Of a stretch of 64,000 bases of DNA, positions 27,684 to 35,885 are shown one piece after another. Numbering within the stretch: the stretch's first letter is position 1; every line of letters begins with the position of its first letter. Below the pieces are notes generated by a model. The model was not told the origin of the DNA. It made no database searches and worked only from the letters and a program-made list of their open reading frames with translations. The DNA is taken from positions 62,001 to 126,000 of the forward strand of contig CABUWV010000003.1 of the NCBI GenBank assembly GCA_902495355.1. Reading direction: 5' to 3'. The position numbers and the translations under genes are program-made. The stretch comes from an uncultured Collinsella sp. Lineage in GTDB: Bacteria > Actinomycetota > Coriobacteriia > Coriobacteriales > Coriobacteriaceae.

Positions 27684-30683
27684 ATGAGCGACATCATGAG
27701 GCCGATCCCGTTTTCGCAGCTGATGAACTGGATCATCGAGGAGCACAAGACTCAGGGCGCCGTCTTTGGCGTGCGCAAGATGGTCACGACCAACCAGGAG
27801 GGCGCGCTTCCCATTTTTGACGAGCGCATCGAGACTCCGTTTGGCCCGGCCGCCGGTCCCAATACGCAGCTGGCCCAGAACATCGTGGCATCCTACGTGG
27901 CCGGTTCCCGCTTCTTTGAGCTCAAGACCGTTCAGGTTATGGACGGCGAGGAGCTCTCCAAGTGTGTGAACAAGCCCTGCATCGTGGCGCAGGACGAGTG
28001 CTACAACTGCGAGTGGTCGACCGAGCTCGAGGTTCCGCAGGCCTTTGCCGAGTACGTGAAGGCATGGTTTGCCTGCCACCTGATCGCTCGCGAGTACGGC
28101 CTGGGCAGCCCGGATGGTTTTGTCTTCAACATGTCCGTGGGTTATGACCTCGAGGGCATCAAGAGCCCCAAGGTCGATGCCTATATCGAGGGCATGAAGG
28201 ACGCCAGCGGCTCCGACGTCTGGAACGAGTGCCGCACGTGGGCGCTCGCCAACTTGGACAAGTTTGAGCATGTCGACGCCGCGTTTGTCGAGTCCATCCC
28301 GGCGCGCGTCTCCAACTCCATTACCGAGTCCACGCTGCATGGCTGCCCGCCGGCGGAGATCGAGCGCATCGCGACCTATCTGATTACCGAGAAGGGTCTC
28401 AACACCTACATCAAGTGCAACCCCACGCTGCTGGGCTATGAGTTTGCCCGCCAGCGTCTGAACGAGCTGGGCTTTGACTACATCGTTTTCGATGACACGC
28501 ACTTCCGTGAGGACCTGCAGTGGGCCGATGCCGTGCCTATGTTCGAGCGCCTGATTGCCCTGTGCGCCGAGCGCGGCCTGGAGTTTGGCGTCAAGCTGAC
28601 CAACACCTTCCCCGTCGACGTGACGAGAAACGAGCTGCCCTCTACCGAGATGTACATGTCCGGCCGTTCGCTGTTCTCGCTGACCATCGAGGCCGCCCGC
28701 CGCATTACCGAGCAGTTTGACGGTAAGCTGCGCATCAGCTACTCCGGTGGTGCCACGGTCTACAACATCCGCGCCCTGTATGATGCCGGCATTTGGCCCG
28801 TCACCCTGGCGACCGACGTGCTCAAGCCCGGTGGCTACGAGCGCTTTAGCCAGATGGCCGGCGAGTTTACCGACCTGGATGGCAAGCCGTTTGCGGGCGT
28901 CTCGCTCGAGGCCGTGACCGCGATTCAGACCGACTCGCTCACCAACCCGCTCTACAAGAAGCCGCTGCGCCCGCTGCCCGACCGCAAGGTCGCCGGCAAG
29001 AGCCCGCTTTCCGACTGCTTTACCACGCCGTGCCGCACGAGCTGTCCCATCCAGCAGGATATTCCCGCCTATCTGGCGGCTGTTGACGAGGGCCGCTTCG
29101 AGGACGCGCTCAACATCATCATCGAGCGCAACGCCCTGCCGTTTATCACCGGCACCATCTGCCCGCATCCCTGCGGCCGCGCTTGCGAGCGTGCGTTCTA
29201 CGAGCCCGAGGGTGCCCAGATTCGCGCCAGCAAGCTCAAGGCTGCCCGCGAGGCCATGACCGCCGTGCTGCCCAAGCTGCGCGCCCAGGCCATTGCCAAC
29301 GACGGCGAGCACAACGTTGCCGTTATCGGTGGCGGCCCGGCCGGTCTGGCGACGGCGTTCTTCCTGACGCGTGCCGGCGTGCCCGTCACTATCTTTGAGG
29401 CCCGCGATTCGCTCGGCGGCGTGGTCCGCCACGTGATCCCCGAGTTCCGTATTGCGAGCGACGATATCTCCCACGATGCCGAGCTCTGCCTGGCCTTTGG
29501 CGCCAAGGTGCAGCTCAACGCTCGCGTGGATTCCATTGAAGAGCTCAAGGCCCAGGGCTTTACCGACGTGGTCGTGGCCACCGGTGCCTGGATGCCCGGC
29601 TCTGCGGGCTTGGGCGAGGGTGCCGAGCTCGACGTGCTGGAGTTCCTCGAGACCGCCAAGAAGGGCGAGAAGCTCGAGCTGGGCGAGGACGTCGTGGTCA
29701 TCGGCGCCGGCAACACCGCCATGGATGCTGCCCGCGTGGCCAAGCGCCTGGCTGGTGTGAAGAACGTGCGCCTGGTGTATCGCCGCACCAAGAAGCAGAT
29801 GCCCGCCGACGAGGAAGAGCTTGATCTTGCTCTTGCCGACGGCGTTGAGTTCTGCGAGCTGCTGGCGCCCAAGGCACTCAACGGCGCCGTGCTGACCTGC
29901 GATGTTATGGAGCTTGGCGAGCCGGATGCAAGCGGCCGTCGCAGCCCCGTCGCCACGGGCGAGACCGTCGAGCTTCCCGCCACCACGGTGATCTGCGCCG
30001 TGGGCGAGGGCATCGACGCCAGCCTGTACGATGCCGCGGGCGTCGAGCACGACCGTCGCGGCCGCCTTGCCGCCACCTCCACCGGCGTCGAGGGCGTCTG
30101 GGCTGCGGGCGACTGCCGTCGCGGTCCTGCCACCGTGGTCGAGGCCATCGCCGATGCCGCCGAGGTTGCCCGTGCCATCGCCGGCGTGGACTTTAACAAG
30201 TACGCCGACCAGAATGCTCAGGCCGGCCGCGAGGACACCTGCTACGAGCGCAAGGGGTCGCTGTGCCGCGACAAACGCAACTGCACCAAGACCCGCTGCC
30301 TGGGCTGCGGCTCGGTGTGCGAGGTCTGCTGCGACGTGTGCCCCAACCGCGCCAACGTGGCAATTAAGGTGCCGGGCCTGGCCAAGCATCAGGTCGTCCA
30401 TGTCGACGGCATGTGCAACGAGTGCGGCAACTGCGCCGTGTTCTGCCCTTACCAGGAGGGTCGTCCCTACAAGGACAAGCTCACCCTGTTCTGGAGCGAG
30501 GAGGACATGGAGAACTCCGAGAACGAGGGCTTCCTGGCCGTGGACGAGGACCACTTTAAGGTTCGCGTCGCCGGCACGGTCCGCACCGTCTCGGTCGATG
30601 CCGTCAACACCGGCCTTCCCGAGGCCGTCCGCCTGACCATCAGGGCTGTGCGCGACAACTATCCGTATCTCCTTAAGAAATAG
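27684..30683 (+). CDS. ygfK: YgfK family iron-sulfur flavoprotein oxidoreductase subunit
   Basis: 999-residue soluble protein often annotated as a putative selenate reductase subunit. The N-terminal half resembles a dihydropyrimidine/dihydroorotate dehydrogenase-like barrel. Cysteine blocks CRTSCPIQQD and CPHPCGRACE (about 450-500) and VIGGGPAGLATAFF (about 548) match the GltD-like FAD/NAD(P)H module, with a second nucleotide site VVIGAGNTAMDAARVAKRL. The C-terminus has two ferredoxin-type clusters (CLGCGSVCEVCCDVCP, CNECGNCAVFCP). It probably links NAD(P)H to the xanthine dehydrogenase or to a reductive purine step. AGAGGAGC precedes the ATG at 27684. Confidence 0.9.
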   Translation: MSDIMRPIPFSQLMNWIIEEHKTQGAVFGVRKMVTTNQEGALPIFDERIETPFGPAAGPNTQLAQNIVASYVAGSRFFELKTVQVMDGEELSKCVNKPCIVAQDECYNCEWSTELEVPQAFAEYVKAWFACHLIAREYGLGSPDGFVFNMSVGYDLEGIKSPKVDAYIEGMKDASGSDVWNECRTWALANLDKFEHVDAAFVESIPARVSNSITESTLHGCPPAEIERIATYLITEKGLNTYIKCNPTLLGYEFARQRLNELGFDYIVFDDTHFREDLQWADAVPMFERLIALCAERGLEFGVKLTNTFPVDVTRNELPSTEMYMSGRSLFSLTIEAARRITEQFDGKLRISYSGGATVYNIRALYDAGIWPVTLATDVLKPGGYERFSQMAGEFTDLDGKPFAGVSLEAVTAIQTDSLTNPLYKKPLRPLPDRKVAGKSPLSDCFTTPCRTSCPIQQDIPAYLAAVDEGRFEDALNIIIERNALPFITGTICPHPCGRACERAFYEPEGAQIRASKLKAAREAMTAVLPKLRAQAIANDGEHNVAVIGGGPAGLATAFFLTRAGVPVTIFEARDSLGGVVRHVIPEFRIASDDISHDAELCLAFGAKVQLNARVDSIEELKAQGFTDVVVATGAWMPGSAGLGEGAELDVLEFLETAKKGEKLELGEDVVVIGAGNTAMDAARVAKRLAGVKNVRLVYRRTKKQMPADEEELDLALADGVEFCELLAPKALNGAVLTCDVMELGEPDASGRRSPVATGETVELPATTVICAVGEGIDASLYDAAGVEHDRRGRLAATSTGVEGVWAAGDCRRGPATVVEAIADAAEVARAIAGVDFNKYADQNAQAGREDTCYERKGSLCRDKRNCTKTRCLGCGSVCEVCCDVCPNRANVAIKVPGLAKHQVVHVDGMCNECGNCAVFCPYQEGRPYKDKLTLFWSEEDMENSENEGFLAVDEDHFKVRVAGTVRTVSVDAVNTGLPEAVRLTIRAVRDNYPYLLKK

Positions 30684-30694
30684 GCGAGTCTCTT

Positions 30695-31174
30695 ATGGCC
30701 AAATCCATTCAACATAACGTGGCCTACGTTGCCTGCGGAAGCGGTTGCGCCTCCGCAGGCGGCGACGCCCGCTGCAGCGAAGGCTGCATTGGCTGTGGCG
30801 CCTGCGTCACGGCCTGCCCCCACGGTGCCATTGCGCTGGTCGATGGCATCGCCCGCGTGGATCGCTCAAAGTGCACGGGCTGTGGCCTGTGCGGCATGGC
30901 GTGCCCGCAGCGCGTGATTGCCTTCGTTCCCGGCTACCAGAATATCCTGGTGCGCTGCAACAACACCGATAAGGGCGCCATCGCCCGTAAGATTTGCGAT
31001 ACGAGCTGCATCGGTTGCGGCATGTGCGCCAAAAAGTGCCCTGCCGGCGCTATCCGCATCGAGGACAACTGCGCCCATATCGACGGTGCGGATTGCCTGT
31101 CGTGCGGCATGTGCGCCGTCGTCTGCCCGCATGGCGCCATCCACGACCGCACCGGCATCGCCGCCGGCGTGTAG
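30695..31174 (+). CDS. 4Fe-4S polyferredoxin-like protein
   Basis: 159-residue electron carrier with four CxxCxxC-type blocks: CIGCGACVTACP, CTGCGLCGMACP, CIGCGMCAKKCP and CLSCGMCAVVCP. This predicts up to four [4Fe-4S] clusters. The order resembles the RnfB C-terminal region without its membrane anchor. It sits 11 bp after ygfK and 12 bp before the xanthine dehydrogenase gene, so it is well placed to pass electrons between them. Confidence 0.88.
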   Translation: MAKSIQHNVAYVACGSGCASAGGDARCSEGCIGCGACVTACPHGAIALVDGIARVDRSKCTGCGLCGMACPQRVIAFVPGYQNILVRCNNTDKGAIARKICDTSCIGCGMCAKKCPAGAIRIEDNCAHIDGADCLSCGMCAVVCPHGAIHDRTGIAAGV

Positions 31175-31186
31175 AAGGGAATCACC

Positions 31187-33964
31187 ATGGCACAGGAATT
31201 CACTTTTACCGTTAACGGCGTCGAGCGCACGACGACCCAAAACAAACCGCTGCTGCGCTACCTGCGCGACGACCTGCATATCCATTCCGCCAAGGACGGC
31301 TGCTCCGAAGGTGCTTGTGGCACCTGCACCATCCATGTGGACGGTGCAGCCGTCAAGGCGTGCGTGCTGACCACCGCTCTTGCCGCCGGTCGCAACATCG
31401 TGACCGTCGAGGGCCTGCCCGAGGACGTGCGCGAGGCCTTTGTGTACGCCTTTGGCGCTGTGGGCGCCGTGCAGTGCGGTTTTTGCATCCCTGGCATGGT
31501 CATGGCGGGTGCGGCGCTCATCGCCGAGGACCCCGAGCCCACCGAGGAGCAGATCAAGTACGCCATTCGCGGTAACGTCTGCCGCTGCACCGGCTACAAG
31601 AAGATTATCGAGGGCATTTCGCTGGCAGCCGCGGTGCTCCGCGGCGAAAAGCAGATCGACGAGGACCTGGAGCGCGGCGATGACTACGGCGTGGGCAAGC
31701 GCGCCTTCCGTATCGACGTGCGCAAGAAGGTGCTCGGCGAGGGCAAGTACCCCGACGACATCGACGAGCTCGACCAGCCGGGCCTGACCTATGCCAGCGC
31801 CGTGCGCTCGAAGTACCCGCGTGCCCGCGTGCTCTCCATCGATACCTCCAAGGCCGAGGCCCTGCCCGGCGTGGTAGGCATTCTGCGCGCCGAGGACGTG
31901 CCGGTCAACCAGGTCGGCCACCTTATCCAGGACTGGGACGTCATGATCGCCCAGGGCGATATCACCCGCTGCGTGGGTGATGCCATCGCGCTGGTGGTTG
32001 CCGAGGACGAGGCGACGCTCGAGAAGGCCAAGAAGCTCGTAAAGATCGATTACGAGCCGCTGGAGCCCGTGCGCAACATCGCCGAGGCCAAGGCCGCCGA
32101 CGCCCCGCGCCTGCATGACAGTTTCTTTGCCTTTGGCAACACGGTGGAGCTCAAGGACAACGTGTGCCAGAGCCGCCATGTGACGCGTGGCGACGCCGCC
32201 AAGGCGCTGGCGGAGAGCGCATTCACCGTGACGCAGCGCTTTACCACGCCCTTTACCGAGCATGCCTTCTTGGAGCCCGAGTGCGCCGTCGCCTTCCCGT
32301 ACAAGAACGGCGTCAAGGTGCAGTCGACCGACCAGGGTGCCTACGATACGCGCAAAGAGTGCGCCCACATGTTTGGCTGGGACAACGAGCCCGAGCGTGT
32401 GGTCGTCGAGACCATGCTCGTGGGTGGCGGCTTTGGCGGCAAGGAGGACGTGTCCATTCAGCACTTGGCCGCGCTCGCTGCCTATAAGTTCCAGCGTCCT
32501 GTGAAGTGCAAGCTCACGCGTGCCGAGTCGCTTGCTTTCCATCCCAAGCGTCATGCCATGGACGGCGCCTTTACGCTGGGTTGCGACGCCGAGGGCAACT
32601 TTACCGGTTTGGATTGCGAGATCAACTTTGATACCGGAGCCTACGCGTCGCTGTGCGGCCCGGTGCTCGAGCGCGCCTGTACGCATGCCGTCGGCCCCTA
32701 CAAGTACCAGAACACCGACATCCGCGGCTTTGGCTACTACACCAACAACCCGCCTGCCGGCGCGTACCGCGGCTTTGGCGTCTGTCAGTCCGAGTTTGCG
32801 CTCGAGAGCCTGATCGACCTGCTGGCCGAGAAGGTCGGCCTGGATCCGTGGGAGATCCGCTACCGTAACGCCATCGAGCCGGGCGAGGTTCTGCCCAACG
32901 GTCAGATTGCCGATTGCTCCACGGCGCTTAAAGAGACGCTGCTCGAGGTCAAGGATGCCTACTACGCGCATCCCGGACACGCCGGTATCGCCTGCGCCAT
33001 GAAGAACGCCGGCGTGGGCGTGGGCCTGCCCGATGCCGGCCGCTGCAAGATCAGCATCGAGGATGGCCGCGCCGTGGTCTACGCCGCCACGTCCGACATC
33101 GGCCAGGGCTGTAACACCGTCTTTTTGCAAGACGTTGCCGAGGCCTGCGGTCTGCCGCTGAGCTGCATTGCCAATGGCGAGTGCTCCACCGAGAACGCTC
33201 CCGACTCCGGCACTACGTCTGGCTCGCGTCAGACGGTCGTGACCGGCGAGGCCGTGCGCGGCGCCGCCTTCCTGCTGCGCGATGCCATGGTTGGCATCGA
33301 GGCGGGCAAGCCTGCACCCGATGCTCCCGTGAGCGCGCATGGCGACGGCGTCAAGATCGAGTACGACGACGGTCGCGCCTATCAGCTGCGCGCGCAGGAG
33401 CTCGTCGCCGGCCAAGGTATGCATCCTCAGGATCCCGCGGCCGCCATCAAGGCGCTCGAGGGATGCGAGTTTGGCTACGTGTATCTGGAGCCGACCGACA
33501 AGCTGGGTGCGGATGTTCCCAATCCCAAGAGCCACATCTGCTACGGCTTTGCCACACATGTGGTCATTCTGGACGATGACGGCCGCGTGAGCGAGATCTA
33601 TGCTGCGCACGATTCCGGCAAGGTGGTCAACCCCATCTCCATCCAGGGTCAGATCGAAGGCGGCGTGCTCATGGGTATGGGCTATGCGCTTACCGAGGAC
33701 TGGCCGCTCAAGGACTGCGTGCCCCAGGCAAGGTACGGTACGCTCGGGTTGTTCCGTGCGCCCGAGATTCCGGATATCCACGCCATTTACGTGGAGAAGG
33801 ACGAGCTGCTGCCCGTGGCATACGGCGGCAAGGGCATCGGCGAGATCGCAACGATCCCCACGGCGCCCGCCGTACAGAACGCCTACCGCGCGTTTGACGG
33901 CAAGCTGCGTCCAGATCTGCCCATGGTGGATACGCCGTACAGCCGCGCCCGTCACCGCGGGTAG
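31187..33964 (+). CDS. Molybdopterin xanthine dehydrogenase, selenium-dependent type
   Basis: 925-residue molybdenum hydroxylase. The N-terminal part carries two [2Fe-2S] clusters: Cys39, 44, 47 and 59, then Cys97, 100, 132 and 134. The rest is the Mo-binding part, with GGGFGGKEDVSIQH, PPAGAYRGFG and GKGIGEIATIPTAPAV, the last holding the catalytic glutamate. 2Fe-2S and Mo domains in one chain without an FAD domain fit the selenium-dependent XDH family. No in-frame TGA is present, so selenium would be in the cofactor, not as selenocysteine. YqeB, YqeC and MocA-like maturation genes lie 20 kb downstream. Confidence 0.9.
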   Translation: MAQEFTFTVNGVERTTTQNKPLLRYLRDDLHIHSAKDGCSEGACGTCTIHVDGAAVKACVLTTALAAGRNIVTVEGLPEDVREAFVYAFGAVGAVQCGFCIPGMVMAGAALIAEDPEPTEEQIKYAIRGNVCRCTGYKKIIEGISLAAAVLRGEKQIDEDLERGDDYGVGKRAFRIDVRKKVLGEGKYPDDIDELDQPGLTYASAVRSKYPRARVLSIDTSKAEALPGVVGILRAEDVPVNQVGHLIQDWDVMIAQGDITRCVGDAIALVVAEDEATLEKAKKLVKIDYEPLEPVRNIAEAKAADAPRLHDSFFAFGNTVELKDNVCQSRHVTRGDAAKALAESAFTVTQRFTTPFTEHAFLEPECAVAFPYKNGVKVQSTDQGAYDTRKECAHMFGWDNEPERVVVETMLVGGGFGGKEDVSIQHLAALAAYKFQRPVKCKLTRAESLAFHPKRHAMDGAFTLGCDAEGNFTGLDCEINFDTGAYASLCGPVLERACTHAVGPYKYQNTDIRGFGYYTNNPPAGAYRGFGVCQSEFALESLIDLLAEKVGLDPWEIRYRNAIEPGEVLPNGQIADCSTALKETLLEVKDAYYAHPGHAGIACAMKNAGVGVGLPDAGRCKISIEDGRAVVYAATSDIGQGCNTVFLQDVAEACGLPLSCIANGECSTENAPDSGTTSGSRQTVVTGEAVRGAAFLLRDAMVGIEAGKPAPDAPVSAHGDGVKIEYDDGRAYQLRAQELVAGQGMHPQDPAAAIKALEGCEFGYVYLEPTDKLGADVPNPKSHICYGFATHVVILDDDGRVSEIYAAHDSGKVVNPISIQGQIEGGVLMGMGYALTEDWPLKDCVPQARYGTLGLFRAPEIPDIHAIYVEKDELLPVAYGGKGIGEIATIPTAPAVQNAYRAFDGKLRPDLPMVDTPYSRARHRG

Positions 33965-34033
33965 GGTAGGACGCGCACGGCCATTGCTGACGGGCTGTTC
34001 GCGCTCAGCATCAACTACATACGCTGCGCCTTT

Positions 34034-34068
34034 GGCCCCGGCTCCATCGCGAGCCGGGGCCTTTTGTT
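34034..34068 (+). terminator. Terminator after the xanthine dehydrogenase gene
   Basis: GGCCCCGGCTC (34034-34044) pairs with GAGCCGGGGCC (34051-34061), followed by TTTTGTTT. It ends the left purine half-cluster. Confidence 0.88.
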
Positions 34069-34074
34069 TGGAGT

Positions 34075-34185
34075 GGAAACTGCGTCCCGGATTTGGCGCT
34101 CAGAACGGGACACGCTTTCCGGATGGGATGCTTGGCGGAAACTACGGCCCAGTTTTTGGCTCCAGAACGGGATGCATTTTCCGGA
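34075..34185. repeat. Imperfect 49-base direct repeat pair
   Basis: 34075-34123 and 34137-34185 share the pattern GGAAACTRCG...AGAACGGGAY...TTTCCGGA, with roughly 80% identity by eye. Together with the adjacent terminator and palindrome they fill the 343-base gap before the ATPase gene. Confidence 0.7.
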
Positions 34186-34237
34186 ACGGTCCACGTGCGG
34201 TGGTGTACCGCCCCTTTCGTGTGCGCCGCTTGTCGAA

Positions 34238-34293
34238 TTACGTTATAGCTAGCTATATTATAGGAAGGTATAATATAGCTAGCTATAACGTAA
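34238..34293 (+). promoter_or_regulatory. 25-bp perfect palindrome before the ATPase gene
   Basis: 34238-34262 and 34269-34293 are exact reverse complements around a GGAAGG centre. The arms are A/T-rich with GCTAGC. The right arm contains TATAAT (34269-34274), so a repressor bound here would cover the promoter. It ends 15 bases before the start codon. Confidence 0.75.
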
Positions 34294-34307
34294 AGGAAGG
34301 ATGGTCT

Positions 34308-35699
34308 ATGTTTGTCGGAAGAACAGCGGAAATGTCCGAGCTCAATCGACTGTATGGCACGGACTCCTTTGAGATGCCTGTGATTTACGGCCGCCGTCGT
34401 GTGGGTAAAACGCGCCTTATCACAGAGTTCATCCAAGGCAAGAAGGCTATTTACTTTCAAGCTCGTCGTACCAATGCGGAGGCAAACCTGCACGGCTTTA
34501 GCCAGGCGATACTTGCAGGCTCGGTTGGTGCTGCAGGCGTGTCGTTTCGTAGTTTTGACGAGGCGTTCGATGCATTGGTCACCATGGCTCGAACGGAGCG
34601 TTTGATTGTCGTGATTGACGAGTATCCCTATCTCGCCCAATCGAATCCCGAGATCAGCTCGTTGCTGCAAGACAAGATCGACCACTTATACAAAGAGACC
34701 AGGCTAATGCTGATCCTATGCGGCTCGTCTCTTTCGTTTATGGAGGAACAGGTGTTGGGCTACGAGAGCCCACTATACGGTAGGCGTACGGCCCAGTTTA
34801 AGATCATGCCGCTCGATTTTACGACGACCCTCGGGTTGTGGCAGAGCATGAGTCGCGAAGACGCTGCAGTTTGCTATGGTATGACGGGCGGCATTCCTGC
34901 ATATATCGAGAGAGTCGATCCTGCCGCATCGCTCAAGGACAACATCAAACGTCTTTTCCTTACTCCTACGGGCTATCTCTTTGAGGAGCCGAGTAACCTG
35001 CTAATGCAAGAGTGCCGCAATCCCGAGCAATATGATGCGATCGTGCAAGCAATTGCTCAGGGGCGCTCGAAGATCTCGGAGATTGCGAGCTCTACGGGAA
35101 TCCCTGCGAGCAACGTAAAGAGCTATGTGGATAAGCTGGCGTCGCTTGGGATTGTCGAGCGCGAGCTGCCCCTAAACGAGACGAGCAATAAGCGAGCCGT
35201 GTATCTGCTGAGCGACCAGATGTTTAGGTTCTGGTACAAGTTTGTTCCGCAGAACATCGGGCTGATTCAAAACGATATGGCCGAGATGGCGTATAAGCGC
35301 ATTGAGCCGCACGTATCGGATTACATGGGTACGGTCTTTGAGCTTATATGCAGACAATACGTGTACGAACTCGCGCGCGCGGGCGAACTTGGTGTGGTGC
35401 CGGCAACAGTCGGCCGTTGGTGGGGAACGGACAATCGGACGCGTACGCAGGAAGAGATCGATTTGATTGTCGACGACGGAGAGGGCGCGGCGCTCTTTGC
35501 GGAGTGCAAATGGCGTAACGAACCGGCAGGCGAGGATGTTCTGGAAAAGCTCGTGTACCGAAGCGAGCTCTTTAGGCGTCAGCATAAAAGCTACGTGATC
35601 TTCTCGAAGCGTGGCTTTACGCAAGGATGTCAGGAAGCTGCGGCGAGCAGGGGAGATACCAAGCTGATTTCGTTTGCCGAGATGTGCGAGCGGAGATAA
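34308..35699 (+). CDS. ATPase with C-terminal DUF234/PD-(D/E)XK-like domain
   Basis: 463-residue STAND-like/archaeal-type AAA ATPase. Walker A is GRRRVGKT (about 28-35) and Walker B LIVVIDEYPYL (about 100). A winged-helix segment follows (ISEIASSTGIPASNVKSYVDKLASLGI). The C-terminal DUF234-type domain has EIDLIVDD...ALFAECKW, the spacing of a nuclease-fold active site. Such proteins are common in mobile or defence regions of anaerobes, but their role is not settled. AAAGGAAGG precedes the ATG. Confidence 0.85.
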   Translation: MFVGRTAEMSELNRLYGTDSFEMPVIYGRRRVGKTRLITEFIQGKKAIYFQARRTNAEANLHGFSQAILAGSVGAAGVSFRSFDEAFDALVTMARTERLIVVIDEYPYLAQSNPEISSLLQDKIDHLYKETRLMLILCGSSLSFMEEQVLGYESPLYGRRTAQFKIMPLDFTTTLGLWQSMSREDAAVCYGMTGGIPAYIERVDPAASLKDNIKRLFLTPTGYLFEEPSNLLMQECRNPEQYDAIVQAIAQGRSKISEIASSTGIPASNVKSYVDKLASLGIVERELPLNETSNKRAVYLLSDQMFRFWYKFVPQNIGLIQNDMAEMAYKRIEPHVSDYMGTVFELICRQYVYELARAGELGVVPATVGRWWGTDNRTRTQEEIDLIVDDGEGAALFAECKWRNEPAGEDVLEKLVYRSELFRRQHKSYVIFSKRGFTQGCQEAAASRGDTKLISFAEMCERR

Positions 35700-35751
35700 C
35701 CAAGCGCGCTCTGATGTGATTGCTCGGAATGGGTCGCGCTAAGGATGCCAA

Positions 35752-35866
35752 GCGTAAAACCTACAATGAAAATGGCGTAAAAACTACATCTGTCATGGCG
35801 TAAAAACTACATTGAAAGTAGCGTAAAATCAGCATTGAGAATGGCGTAATTTCGCATATCGCGTGA
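35752..35866. repeat. Five direct repeats with an exact 23-base period
   Basis: GCGTAA begins at 35752, 35775, 35798, 35821 and 35844. The best copies read GCGTAAAAACTACATTGAA. The last copy has decayed after its first six bases. The array ends 20 bases before the next start codon and has no unique spacers, so it resembles iterons or an operator array. Confidence 0.9.
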
Positions 35867-35885
35867 TAGAGAGGGACGGCCGTCT

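Noticed and set aside
30866..33955. Very long open frame (about 1029 codons) on the minus strand opposite the xanthine dehydrogenase
   Set aside because: It mirrors the sense gene codon for codon, has no recognisable motif and is a typical result of GC-rich third positions. Similar long antisense frames opposite ygfK, hsdR and the fab genes were rejected for the same reason.
31187..33964. Selenocysteine in the xanthine dehydrogenase
   Set aside because: There is no in-frame TGA. In this enzyme class the selenium is thought to be a labile cofactor ligand.
35752..35866. CRISPR array
   Set aside because: The 23-base units abut directly with no unique spacers, and no cas genes are in the window.
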